From positions 1-24,403 of the forward strand of contig CACAWM010000006.1 of the NCBI GenBank assembly GCA_902536205.1: 24,403 nucleotides of DNA. The letters run 5' to 3'. A model generated the notes under the pieces. It worked only from the letters and a program-made list of their open reading frames with translations. It made no database searches and had not been told where the DNA came from. This document shows positions 15,593 through 23,787 of the stretch, in pieces. Position 1 is the stretch's first letter; each line of letters begins with the position of its first letter. This DNA is from an uncultured Pelagibacteraceae bacterium (GTDB lineage: Bacteria > Pseudomonadota > Alphaproteobacteria > Pelagibacterales > Pelagibacteraceae). The translations under genes were made by a program, and so were the position numbers.

Positions 15593-18037
15593 ATGAGATT
15601 TAAGCAGCTAGAAATTACAGGTTTTAAATCATTTTCTGAAAAAACTACATTTTTAATTGAAGACGGGTTAACGGGTATAGTCGGTCCAAATGGATGTGGG
15701 AAATCTAATATTGTTGAATCTTTAAGATGGTGTATGGGAGAAAATTCTGCAAAAAGTATGAGAGGTACAGGAATGGAGGATGTTATTTTTTCAGGCACAT
15801 CTAATAGGCCCTCTAAAAATATTTCGGAAGTAAGGCTTTTGCTCGACAATGAAAATAATGATGGGCCTTCTCAGTATAAAGAGTTTGAAGAAATATCTGT
15901 GAGAAGAAAAATAGAAAAAGATAAAGGTTCTAAATATTTTATTAACGATAAAGAGGTAAGAGCGAGAGATGTTCAGACTTTATTTGCAGATTTATCAACC
16001 GGAGCACATTCGCCTTCGCTAATAAGCCAAGGAAGAATAGGTCAACTAGTTACAGCAAAACCTATAGAGAGAAAATCTATCCTCGAGGAAGCTGCAGGTA
16101 TTTCAGGAATTCATGCAAGAAGACAAGAGGCTGAAACAAGATTAAATGCTGCTGAAAATAACTTAAAAAGAGCAGACGAACTCAAAAGACAGCAAGAAAA
16201 GCAATTAGATAATTTAAAAAAACAAGCTGAAGAAGCAACAAGATATAAAGAAATTTCTAAAGAAATAAAAAAAATTGAAGCTGGCCTTTATTACTTAAAG
16301 ATAAGAGAAATAGAGAAAGACAAAAAAAAAATTATTGAAAAGCTTAGTGAACTTGATGACGAAATTAGCGCAGTAAATATAGATTTAAATCATAATAACT
16401 CTCTTCTAGAAGAAGAGAATAGAAAACTTGCTCCTCTTAGAGATAAAAAAATGGAAAGTGCTGCAAGCTTACAAAAGCTAAATTTAGATATGACTAATCT
16501 TATTGAAGAAGAATCGAGAGTAAAATCGCTCCAAGAAAAACTTGAAAAATCTATTAAAACTCTGGAGTCCGATCTTGAAAGAGAAAAAAGTATTTCTCTT
16601 GACGCTGATTTAAATGAGAAAAGAATATCAAAAGAAAAAAAAGAACTTTTAAAAACAGAAAATGAATTATTAGAAGTAGAGACAAATTCCTCTAAAGAAT
16701 TAAAAAACTCTAAAGCTAATTTGGATGATTTACAATATAAATTGAACACATTGTTAGATGAAATTGAAAGATATATCGATGAAGATAAAAAACTTTCTAA
16801 AAAGATTTTCAAGGATCTTAAACAATTAGTAAAGAGTATTACTATTTCTCAAGAAGAATATGCTGAAAAATTTGGGAAAGATAAATCGATTCAAAGTGAC
16901 TCGATTAAAAGAAAAGAGAGAATTAAAAATATTGATTTAGAGTTAGAAAATTGGAGAAATTTAAGTTCTAATTCTGAAAAAATGATGTCTGAATTATCAG
17001 AAAGAAAAAATAAAATTCTTGTAGAATTATCCGAAAACCAAAAAAATCCTGAACGTATTGCAACATCCAAGGGTCAAAATCTTCAAAATTTAGAAAATAC
17101 TAAGAGAAGAAATGAAGAAATAGAAAATGAACTAATTGAGTCAGAGAAAAAATATAATTCTATAAATCAAAATATGAAAGAAATACAATTAAAGCTGTTT
17201 GGATTAAAAGAAAACAAAGCAAGAAATGAAGCTTTGATAGAAGGTATTGAAAATAGAAAAAAAGATTTATTATATTCTATTAAAAGTGAGCTAAATATTG
17301 ATAATGAGGAAACTATTCTTTCTCAATCAGATTTAAATGATGTTCCTCCGGAAAATCTACCGACTATGGATGCTCAATCTCTAAAAGTAGAAAAGATAAA
17401 AAAACAAAGAGAATCTCTTGGCTCCGTAAATTTAAGAGCGGATGAGGAAACAAAAAAATATGAGACGGAAATTAAAAAAATGGAAGATGATAGGGCTGAC
17501 TTGTACTCTGCAATAGTAAAGCTTAAGACGAGTATTGATGAATTGAATCAAAAAGGTAGAGAAAGATTGCTTGAAGCATTTTCTAAAGTGAATAGGAAAT
17601 TTAATGAGGTTTATACAAAATTATTTAATGGTGGAAACGCAAAAATAAAGCTTGTTGACTCAGATGATCCTTTAGAAGCTGGTTTGGAAATGTTTGTGTC
17701 TCCCCCAGGTAAAAGATTACAGTCGATAACATTGCTATCAGGAGGTGAGCAAGCGCTTACAGCTTTATCACTTGTTTTTGCAGTATTCTTAGTGAATCCG
17801 TCACCGATTTGTGTTTTAGATGAAGTTGATGCTCCATTAGATGATGCTAATGTTACAAGGTTTTGTGGACTATTAGATGAACTAACTAAAATTACAAAAA
17901 CAAAATTTATTATAATCACTCACCATGCTTTAACAATGTCAAGAATGCATAGACTGTACGGAGTTACAATGGCAGAGCAAGGAGTGAGCCAACTTGTCTC
18001 CGTAGACTTGCAAAAAGCAGAAGAACTGGTCGCCTAG
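15593..18037 (+). CDS. smc: Chromosome-partition ATPase SMC, short form without a visible hinge
   Basis: SMC is the DNA-organising ABC-type ATPase of bacterial condensin. Both head halves are intact: Walker A GPNGCGKS (31-38), Q-loop ISQGRIG (144-150), the conserved LGSVNLRADEE (609-619), ABC signature LLSGGEQALTALSL (714-727) and Walker B CVLDEVDAPLDDANV (740-754). Between about residues 170 and 600 there is only Lys/Glu-rich coiled coil. At 814 residues the protein is some 300 shorter than typical bacterial SMCs (about 1150), and the globular glycine-rich hinge expected mid-protein is not recognisable. The turn probably lies in the 390-440 region. There is no CxxC zinc hook as in Rad50. The frame is uninterrupted. 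ATG 15593 follows the dsbA-like stop with no gap. Confidence 0.94.
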   Translation: MRFKQLEITGFKSFSEKTTFLIEDGLTGIVGPNGCGKSNIVESLRWCMGENSAKSMRGTGMEDVIFSGTSNRPSKNISEVRLLLDNENNDGPSQYKEFEEISVRRKIEKDKGSKYFINDKEVRARDVQTLFADLSTGAHSPSLISQGRIGQLVTAKPIERKSILEEAAGISGIHARRQEAETRLNAAENNLKRADELKRQQEKQLDNLKKQAEEATRYKEISKEIKKIEAGLYYLKIREIEKDKKKIIEKLSELDDEISAVNIDLNHNNSLLEEENRKLAPLRDKKMESAASLQKLNLDMTNLIEEESRVKSLQEKLEKSIKTLESDLEREKSISLDADLNEKRISKEKKELLKTENELLEVETNSSKELKNSKANLDDLQYKLNTLLDEIERYIDEDKKLSKKIFKDLKQLVKSITISQEEYAEKFGKDKSIQSDSIKRKERIKNIDLELENWRNLSSNSEKMMSELSERKNKILVELSENQKNPERIATSKGQNLQNLENTKRRNEEIENELIESEKKYNSINQNMKEIQLKLFGLKENKARNEALIEGIENRKKDLLYSIKSELNIDNEETILSQSDLNDVPPENLPTMDAQSLKVEKIKKQRESLGSVNLRADEETKKYETEIKKMEDDRADLYSAIVKLKTSIDELNQKGRERLLEAFSKVNRKFNEVYTKLFNGGNAKIKLVDSDDPLEAGLEMFVSPPGKRLQSITLLSGGEQALTALSLVFAVFLVNPSPICVLDEVDAPLDDANVTRFCGLLDELTKITKTKFIIITHHALTMSRMHRLYGVTMAEQGVSQLVSVDLQKAEELVA

Positions 18038-18046
18038 ACGAAAATA

Positions 18047-18331
18047 ATGACAATTCCAGAAGACTTTAAAACTCGCCTAAAAATTGCAAAGAAAAAAATT
18101 AAAAAACAGATTGAAAATGATAGTGAAAATAGAGGTTCGTTTATGGGTGGTGCTTTTAAATTAGGAACAGAACTGGTGGCTGCAGTAGCAGTTGGGACAA
18201 TTATTGGGTTTATTTTAGATAATTGGTTTGATACTAAACCATGGTTAATTATAATATTCTTTTTTTTAGGCACGGCAGCTGGCATATTAAATGTAATACG
18301 CACTGCCAACAGAATGCAAAAAGAAGACTAA
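18047..18331 (+). CDS. atpI: ATP synthase accessory protein AtpI
   Basis: AtpI is a small membrane protein encoded at the head of F0 operons, proposed to help c-ring assembly or Mg2+ handling. The 94-residue product has a charged N-terminus rich in Lys, then two hydrophobic helices (about 38-55 and 64-84) separated by the short polar loop DNWFDTKPW. The sequence GAFKLGTELVAAVAVGTIIGFILDNW matches the alphaproteobacterial AtpI/AtpR-like pattern, including conserved Gly residues. It starts 9 bp after smc and ends 12 bp before atpB. The start could be slightly downstream, but no better ATG precedes the conserved part. Identification leans on both sequence and position before atpB. Confidence 0.88.
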   Translation: MTIPEDFKTRLKIAKKKIKKQIENDSENRGSFMGGAFKLGTELVAAVAVGTIIGFILDNWFDTKPWLIIIFFFLGTAAGILNVIRTANRMQKED

Positions 18332-18343
18332 TACTGGGAATTT

Positions 18344-19078
18344 ATGGCAAGCAATCCAATGCAGCAATTCAGTGTTCATAAAATTGGACCTGAAATTCAA
18401 ATTGCGGGAATAGATTTATCTTTTACAAACGCTAGCCTGTTCATGGTTATAAGTGCAACTATTATAATTTTATTTTTATTTATTGGCACTAAAGAGAAGA
18501 AAATTATTCCAGATAAAATTCAACTTATTGCTGAAATGTTTTATACCTTTGTTGCTAAAATGATAAGCGACACTGCGGGTTCTAAAGCTAAACCTTATTT
18601 TCCTTTTATATTTAGTTTATTTATGTTTGTTTTGTTTTGCAACATGGTGGGGATGTTACCTTACTCCTTTACAGTTACCAGTCATATTATTGTTACATTG
18701 ATTATGGCACTATTTATTTTTATTGCAGTAACTATTATTGGATTTGCTAAACATGGTTTTAAGTATTTAAGTATATTTGTTCCAAGTGGAGTTCCAGCTG
18801 TTTTATTGCCTTTGATAACCATTATTGAGATTATTTCATATTTGAGTAGACCAGTAAGTTTATCAGTAAGATTATTTGCAAACATGATGGCGGGGCACAC
18901 TATGTTAAAAGTTTTCGGTGGATTTGTCATAAGTTTAGGATTGCTAGGCGGGTGGTTACCACTTAGTTTTTCAATAGCATTAACAGGCTTAGAAATTTTA
19001 GTTGCATTTTTACAAGCTTATGTTTTTGCAATATTAACCTGCATCTATTTAAATGATGCATTAAATTTACATCATTAA
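18344..19078 (+). CDS. atpB: ATP synthase F0 subunit a
   Basis: Subunit a forms the two proton half-channels next to the rotating c-ring. The 244-residue integral membrane protein has five to six hydrophobic helices. The essential stator arginine is Arg176 in LSLSVRLFANMMAGH, with the conserved Asn and His after it, and NMVGMLPYSFTVTSH (100-114) matches the conserved second-helix region. The C-terminal helix contains GLEILVAFLQAYVFAILTCIYLNDA, with the conserved Glu and Gln that line the channel. Gene order atpI-atpB-atpE-atpF'-atpF is the alphaproteobacterial F0 cluster; the F1 genes are not in the window and in this class usually lie elsewhere. Confidence 0.98.
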   Translation: MASNPMQQFSVHKIGPEIQIAGIDLSFTNASLFMVISATIIILFLFIGTKEKKIIPDKIQLIAEMFYTFVAKMISDTAGSKAKPYFPFIFSLFMFVLFCNMVGMLPYSFTVTSHIIVTLIMALFIFIAVTIIGFAKHGFKYLSIFVPSGVPAVLLPLITIIEIISYLSRPVSLSVRLFANMMAGHTMLKVFGGFVISLGLLGGWLPLSFSIALTGLEILVAFLQAYVFAILTCIYLNDALNLHH

Positions 19079-19084
19079 CAAATA

Positions 19085-19091
19085 AAGGAGG
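19085..19091 (+). promoter_or_regulatory. Strong Shine-Dalgarno sequence of atpE
   Basis: AAGGAGG lies 4 nt before the atpE ATG and is the only near-perfect Shine-Dalgarno I noticed in the window; most other starts here have none. High translation of subunit c is expected because the ring needs many c copies per complex. Confidence 0.85.
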
Positions 19092-19095
19092 AAAA

Positions 19096-19323
19096 ATGGA
19101 GTTAGAAGCGGCAAAAATGATTGGAGCAGGTCTCGCTGCAATCGCATTAGCAGGAGCTGGTGTAGGTATCGGAATTATTTTCGGTAACTACCTTTCTGGT
19201 GCTATGAGAAATCCATCAGCAGCTCAGAAACAATTCCCTAACTTGCTTTTAGGGTTTGCTTTAGCAGAGGCGACTGGACTTTTCGGTCTTGTGGTAGCTT
19301 TAATTATTTTATTTGCATTTTAA
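19096..19323 (+). CDS. atpE: ATP synthase F0 subunit c
   Basis: Subunit c forms the rotor ring, each copy carrying one proton. The 75-residue protein is two helices: helix 1 with the tight-packing glycine motif GAGVGIGIIFG (20-30), a polar loop RNPSAAQKQF (38-47), and helix 2 with the ion-binding Glu58 in FALAEATGLFG. The residue after Glu58 is Ala and there is no Gln in helix 1, so the Na+-binding set is missing and the ring is predicted to be proton-driven. It starts 17 bp after atpB behind the strongest ribosome-binding site in the window and is followed by atpF' 10 bp downstream. Confidence 0.98.
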   Translation: MELEAAKMIGAGLAAIALAGAGVGIGIIFGNYLSGAMRNPSAAQKQFPNLLLGFALAEATGLFGLVVALIILFAF

Positions 19324-19333
19324 ATAAATAATT

Positions 19334-19909
19334 ATGAGTAAATACTTTAGTTTTATTATAGCTTTCTTTGCTATACAAAATAATTTGTTTGCAGCTGAGG
19401 CGGGCATGCCTCAGCTGGATCCAAAATATTGGGCATCTCAAGCTTTTTGGTTGATTTTAGTTTTTTCAATTTTGTATATATCTATAGCAAAATTCTATCT
19501 TCCCAAAATAAAAAATAATTTAGATAACCGTGAAAATAGAATTAAAGACGATTTAGAAGATGCTAATAAATTTAAAGAATTATCTGAGACGAAACTTGAA
19601 CAGTACAAAAAGATTTTGGAGGATGCCAAAAAAGAAGTTATGAAAATTCACCTAGAGTCTAAAAATACTCTAGATAAAGACATTCAAACAAAGAAAGAAA
19701 CTATTGAAAAAGAAATTGAAAAAGAAATTATAAAAGCTCAAAAAGATATAAGCGATTTAAAAAAAAACTCTATAACGAATATTCAAAAAATATCGGAAAA
19801 TATTGCTTCGAACATTATTGAATCAATCTCTGGAGACAAACTTAATGAAAGCAGTGTTAAAGCAACGGTAGAGGATGTATCGAAAAAAAACTTAGGTAAA
19901 TATTTATAA
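19334..19909 (+). CDS. atpG: ATP synthase F0 subunit b'
   Basis: Subunit b' pairs with subunit b to form the peripheral stalk in alphaproteobacteria and photosynthetic bacteria. The 191-residue protein has an N-terminal hydrophobic leader-like segment (about 5-20), the family motif GMPQLDPKYWASQAFWLILVF with a membrane helix at about 35-53, then FYLPKIKNNLDNRENRIKDDLEDA leading into a long Lys/Glu-rich coiled coil to the C-terminus. The PQLDP...Q.FWL pattern before the membrane helix distinguishes b' from b. It stops with TAATG, sharing one base with the atpF start, so synthesis of b' and b should be coupled. Naming varies: atpG, atpF' and atpX are all used for b'. Confidence 0.94.
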   Translation: MSKYFSFIIAFFAIQNNLFAAEAGMPQLDPKYWASQAFWLILVFSILYISIAKFYLPKIKNNLDNRENRIKDDLEDANKFKELSETKLEQYKKILEDAKKEVMKIHLESKNTLDKDIQTKKETIEKEIEKEIIKAQKDISDLKKNSITNIQKISENIASNIIESISGDKLNESSVKATVEDVSKKNLGKYL

Positions 19910-20403
19910 TGATTGATGCTACTTTTTGGGTAATGATATCCTTTTTTGCTTTTATAGGATTGCTAATATATTTTAAAATTCCTCAAAAAATTAAAATTAC
20001 TTTAGATGATAATATTAAAAATATAAAAGATCAAATTGATGAAGCTAATAAACTCAAAGAGGATGCTAAAAATATCTTAACGGAGCATGAAAAAAAAATT
20101 AGTAATTCCAAAGCAGAAGTTAAACAAATGATAATTAAAGCAAATGAAGAAGCAGAAAAAAATGTTATAAAAACAAATCAAGATTTCCACAATTTAATGG
20201 AGTCTAGAAAGAAAAGCGCTGAAGAAAGAATAAAACAACTTAAAAATCAGGCTTTAAAAGATATTAAAAACGCTTCAGTTAAAGTTGCTATAGACTCAGT
20301 CGAAAAACTCGTTAAAAACTCATTGGATAAAAGCAAATTAGATAAAATTTATAGCTCTAGTCTTGAAGAAACAAAATTAGCACTTAAGAAAAAATCTAGT
20401 TAG
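19909..20403 (+). CDS. atpF: ATP synthase F0 subunit b
   Basis: Subunit b anchors the peripheral stalk in the membrane. The 164-residue protein begins directly with the membrane helix (about residues 4-22, DATFWVMISFFAFIGLLIYF), followed by the conserved KIPQKIKITLDDNIKNIKDQIDEANKLKEDA and a long amphipathic Lys/Glu-rich helix that dimerises with b'. There is no leader segment, which separates it from b'. It overlaps atpF' by one base (TAATG). The next gene on the same strand, crtI, starts after a 15-bp gap with no visible terminator. Confidence 0.95.
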   Translation: MIDATFWVMISFFAFIGLLIYFKIPQKIKITLDDNIKNIKDQIDEANKLKEDAKNILTEHEKKISNSKAEVKQMIIKANEEAEKNVIKTNQDFHNLMESRKKSAEERIKQLKNQALKDIKNASVKVAIDSVEKLVKNSLDKSKLDKIYSSSLEETKLALKKKSS

Positions 20404-20407
20404 AATA

Positions 20408-20423
20408 GCCATAAAAATATGGC
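20408..20423 (+). promoter_or_regulatory. Inverted repeat covering the crtI start codon
   Basis: GCCATA (20408-20413) and TATGGC (20418-20423) are perfect complements with a four-A loop. The right arm contains the crtI ATG (20419-20421). In mRNA this short stem would hide the start codon; as DNA it is a possible operator half-site pair. A 6-bp stem is weak and may be chance in such AT-rich DNA, so function is speculative. Confidence 0.4.
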
Positions 20424-21885
20424 AAAAAAAACAACTGTTATTGGTTCAGGTTTTGGAGGTCTAGCTGCTGCTCTTAGATTAAAAGCTAAAGGCCATAAAG
20501 TAACATTAGTTGAAAAACACTCTGATCTTGGTGGTCGCGCTAGAGTTTTTAAAAAAGATCAGTTTATATATGACGGGGGTCCAACAGTAATTACTGCCCC
20601 GTATCTATTTGAAGAATTGTTTTCACTGTTTAATAAAAAAATTTCTGACTATGTTGAAATAGTGCCTTTAGATTTATGGTACCGATTTGTATTCAGTAAT
20701 GGAGACAGATTTGACTACAACGGCGATGATAAATCTATGGAAGAGCAAGTAAAAAAATTTAGCCCCTCAGATTATGATGGATATAAAAATTTAGTAAATT
20801 TTACTGAAAAAATTTTTGATAAAGGTTTTACAGATTTATCGGATAAACCATTTAATAATTTATTCTTTATGATGAAACAAATTCCATCTTTATTAAAATT
20901 AAAAAGTTATAAGTCAGTCTATAGTTTAGTTTCGAACTATATTTCCAATGAAAAATTGAGAAGAGTATTTAGTATGCACCCTCTTCTAGTAGGTGGAAAT
21001 CCTTTCAGTACTACATCTATATATACATTAATTTTATTTTTAGAAAAAAAATGGGGTATTCACTACTCAATGGGAGGAACTGGAAGTGTTGTTAAGGCGT
21101 TAGAAAAACTAATGGTAGAAGAAAACATCAAAATCATCAAAAATGCTGAAGTTACACAAATAATTACAGAGAATAAAAAAGTAAAAGGAATTAAGATTAA
21201 TAATTCAAAGATAATTAATAGCGATTACATAATTTGCAATTCCGATCCTCCTAACGTTTACAATAACTTAATAAAATCAAAGGAAGATTATGATTTTTTA
21301 TTTAAACAAAAAATGAAAAGAATGGATTACTCGATGGGATTATTTGTTTATTACTTTGGTTCTAAAAAAAAGTTTAAAGATGTTGCGCATCATACAATAT
21401 ATTTTGGAGAGTCTTATGAAAAACATCTTGATAAAATTTTTGAAAAGAAAATACTTTCTGACGACATAAGCTATTATTTGCATAGACCATCAGCAACAGA
21501 CCCAAATATGGCTCCAGAAGGGCAAGATGCTTTTTATGTTTTGGTTCCGGTGCCAAATAATTTATCTAAAGTTAACTGGATTGAAGAAGGTGATAAATTT
21601 AAAGATCTAGTTTTAGATAAAATGGATAAAACTGTTCTTCCTGGTATTAAAGAAAATGTAGTAAGTGATTTTTATTTGACACCTGATTACTTTGAAAATG
21701 ATTTAGCAACTCTTTATGGTTCTGGATTTTCAATTCAGCCAAAATTTTCACAATCAGCTTATTTTAGATTTCATAATCAATCTGAAATATATAAAAATTT
21801 ATACTTTGTTGGCGCAGGAACACACCCAGGCGCTGGAATGCCCGGTGTTCTTTCATCGGCAAAGGTTTTAGACAAATTATTTTAA
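20419..21885 (+). CDS. crtI: Phytoene desaturase (CrtI family)
   Basis: CrtI desaturates 15-cis-phytoene stepwise to lycopene with FAD. The 488-residue protein has the N-terminal dinucleotide fold TTVIGSGFGGLAAALRLKAKG with GxGxxG at 9-14, then LVEKHSDLGGRARVFKKD and YDGGPTVITAP, all CrtI hallmarks. HPLLVGGNPFSTTSIYTL in the middle and the C-terminal NLYFVGAGTHPGAGMPGVLSSAK (the bacterial phytoene dehydrogenase signature) complete the family pattern. It heads the carotenoid run crtI-crtB-crtY-blh and lies 15 bp after atpF. A desaturase making a different number of double bonds cannot be excluded, but the lycopene cyclase downstream implies lycopene as product. Confidence 0.96.
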   Translation: MAKKTTVIGSGFGGLAAALRLKAKGHKVTLVEKHSDLGGRARVFKKDQFIYDGGPTVITAPYLFEELFSLFNKKISDYVEIVPLDLWYRFVFSNGDRFDYNGDDKSMEEQVKKFSPSDYDGYKNLVNFTEKIFDKGFTDLSDKPFNNLFFMMKQIPSLLKLKSYKSVYSLVSNYISNEKLRRVFSMHPLLVGGNPFSTTSIYTLILFLEKKWGIHYSMGGTGSVVKALEKLMVEENIKIIKNAEVTQIITENKKVKGIKINNSKIINSDYIICNSDPPNVYNNLIKSKEDYDFLFKQKMKRMDYSMGLFVYYFGSKKKFKDVAHHTIYFGESYEKHLDKIFEKKILSDDISYYLHRPSATDPNMAPEGQDAFYVLVPVPNNLSKVNWIEEGDKFKDLVLDKMDKTVLPGIKENVVSDFYLTPDYFENDLATLYGSGFSIQPKFSQSAYFRFHNQSEIYKNLYFVGAGTHPGAGMPGVLSSAKVLDKLF

Positions 21886-22733
21886 TGAAAAATAATTTAT
21901 TAAAAAAACATGCAAAATCATTTTATTGGGCGAGTTTTTTTCTATCTAGGAATATTTTGAATAAATGCTCATCTTTATATAATTTCTGTAGAATCTTAGA
22001 TGATATAGTTGATAATAATAACGATCTTAGTTCGAAGAGAGAAGTTTTCTTAAAATTTAAAAAAGATTTTGAGAATAAAAATCTTAATAATCAAATTATA
22101 AAAGATATGTGGTCAGTTATTGATAGTGAGAGTATTTCTAAACAAATAATAATAGATTTATTTGATGGAGTTGAGACAGACTTAGAGGAAAAAGTAGTGA
22201 TTAATTCAAAAAAAGATCTTTTGGTTTATTCTTATAGGGTTGCTGGAACAGTCGGATTAATGATGTCAAAAATCTTGAAAGTGAAAGATAAAGAGGCTCA
22301 TAAAGGTGCGATAGATCTTGGTATAGCTATGCAGCTTACTAATATTGCTAGAGATGTTTGTGAAGATAAAGCACGAAATAGACAATATGTAAAACACGAT
22401 TTTTCATCAATTCGAGCTATTATAAATGAGTCTCAAGTATTTTATGAAAGATCATTTACATCTATTAGCAGTATACCAGTTAAATCTAGATTTTCAGTTA
22501 TTGTTGCTAGAAGAGTTTATAGAAAAATAGGTGACTATATTCTTAAACAAAATAACATAGATAACTATAATAAAGCAGGCAAAATCTATGTCCCGGTATT
22601 GGAAAAGGTCATTCAGACTTTTTTATCTATTGTTGACTTTGTTAAATTATTATTCATAAAAAATTTAAATTACGACAATCAATTAAATCATAATATTTTA
22701 GAGCAAGAGATTAATTTGAATGAAAGAATTTGA
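21885..22733 (+). CDS. crtB: Phytoene synthase
   Basis: CrtB condenses two geranylgeranyl diphosphates to phytoene. The 282-residue protein belongs to the squalene/phytoene synthase family. It has SFYWASFFL (12-20), the first aspartate-rich motif DDIVD (39-43) after YNFCRIL, YRVAGTVGLMMS (118-129), and the second aspartate motif DVCED (158-162) within AMQLTNIARDVCEDKARNRQYV. The usual GRxYLP after the second motif reads NRQYVKH here, a divergent form. The start shares one base with the crtI stop (TAATG) and the end overlaps crtY by 14 bp. No crtE (GGPP synthase) gene is in the window. Confidence 0.95.
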   Translation: MKNNLLKKHAKSFYWASFFLSRNILNKCSSLYNFCRILDDIVDNNNDLSSKREVFLKFKKDFENKNLNNQIIKDMWSVIDSESISKQIIIDLFDGVETDLEEKVVINSKKDLLVYSYRVAGTVGLMMSKILKVKDKEAHKGAIDLGIAMQLTNIARDVCEDKARNRQYVKHDFSSIRAIINESQVFYERSFTSISSIPVKSRFSVIVARRVYRKIGDYILKQNNIDNYNKAGKIYVPVLEKVIQTFLSIVDFVKLLFIKNLNYDNQLNHNILEQEINLNERI

Positions 22734-23787
22734 TTATATTATTATAGGAGGTGGATGCGCAGGTTTATCTTTGGCCTATGAACTTGAAATAAATGATAAG
22801 TTAAAGGAGAAAACTTTAGCAATAATTGAAACCCGTGAAGAATATAAGAGAGACAAAACTTGGTCATTCTGGAAAGTATTTGATCATAATTTTGAAGATT
22901 GTGTAATTAAAAGTTGGAATAATTTTACAATTAATACTACTGAAAACTCTAATGAATTAACAAATAAAAAATTTCCTTACCAAAGTATCGATAGTGGAAA
23001 GTTTTATAAAAAGATAAATTCTAAACTCTCCACAAATTCTAATATTAGTTTTTTCAAAAATCTAAACGAAGTCAATTCAGAAAATTCAATAATTTTTAAT
23101 AGTATTTTTGAAAAAGAATTAGATAAAACTGAGTTATGGCAACACTTTCAAGGTATCGAGATAGAGACACCAAAGAACATTTTCGATGAAAAAATTATAA
23201 ACTTAATGGATTTTAATTGCGATCAGAGAAAAGATGTGCATTTTTTCTACACCTTGCCATTCAGCAAAAATAAAGCTTTGATTGAAACTACTTGGCTATC
23301 AGATTTAGAGGACCAGAGCCTCAGAGATTATGATCTTCAGTTAGAAAATTATATTGAGAGTAATCTGGGTATCAAAAACTATAAAATAAATTTTACTGAA
23401 AAAGGAGCTATACCACTCTTTTCTCCATCATTTAAAAAAAATAATAAAATAATAAATATTGGATCAGCTGGGGGGATGACACGTTTAAGTACAGGTTACA
23501 CTTTTTTGAACATTCAAGAACATAGTCGTTATATTGTAAAAAATATTGACAATATTAATAAAGCAAAAATATTCTCCTTAGGAAAAAAATATCAATTTTT
23601 AGATAAAGTATTTCTAAGAGTATTAAAAAAACATCCCGAAAAGATGCCTAAAATTTTTTATAATATGTTTAAAACTTCTTCTAATACAATTATAAAATTT
23701 TTATCAAATAAAAGTAATATTATTGAGGACATAAATATTATTAGCAAAATGCCAAAATTAATTTTTTTAAAAGCGTTGTTTAATTAA
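22720..23787 (+). CDS. crtY: Lycopene beta-cyclase (CrtY type)
   Basis: CrtY cyclises both ends of lycopene to give beta-carotene. The 355-residue flavoprotein begins FDYIIIGGGCAGLSLAYEL, with the dinucleotide-binding glycines at 10-15, then RDKTWSFW (44-51), a signature of bacterial CrtY. The FFYTLPFSKNKALIETTW segment in the middle matches the family YxLP-F-xx-LxExTxx pattern, and GSAGGMTRLSTGYTFLNIQ (248-266) is the conserved GxxGGxxxxxTGY region. It is divergent in the rest but of normal bacterial CrtY length. It overlaps crtB by 14 bp and shares one base with the blh start. The product, beta-carotene, is the substrate of the next gene. Confidence 0.94.
   Translation: MKEFDYIIIGGGCAGLSLAYELEINDKLKEKTLAIIETREEYKRDKTWSFWKVFDHNFEDCVIKSWNNFTINTTENSNELTNKKFPYQSIDSGKFYKKINSKLSTNSNISFFKNLNEVNSENSIIFNSIFEKELDKTELWQHFQGIEIETPKNIFDEKIINLMDFNCDQRKDVHFFYTLPFSKNKALIETTWLSDLEDQSLRDYDLQLENYIESNLGIKNYKINFTEKGAIPLFSPSFKKNNKIINIGSAGGMTRLSTGYTFLNIQEHSRYIVKNIDNINKAKIFSLGKKYQFLDKVFLRVLKKHPEKMPKIFYNMFKTSSNTIIKFLSNKSNIIEDINIISKMPKLIFLKALFN

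Noticed and set aside
19096..19323. Na+-dependent c-ring
   Set aside because: The Gln in helix 1 and the Ser/Thr directly after the binding Glu that mark Na+ rings are absent (Glu58 is followed by Ala).
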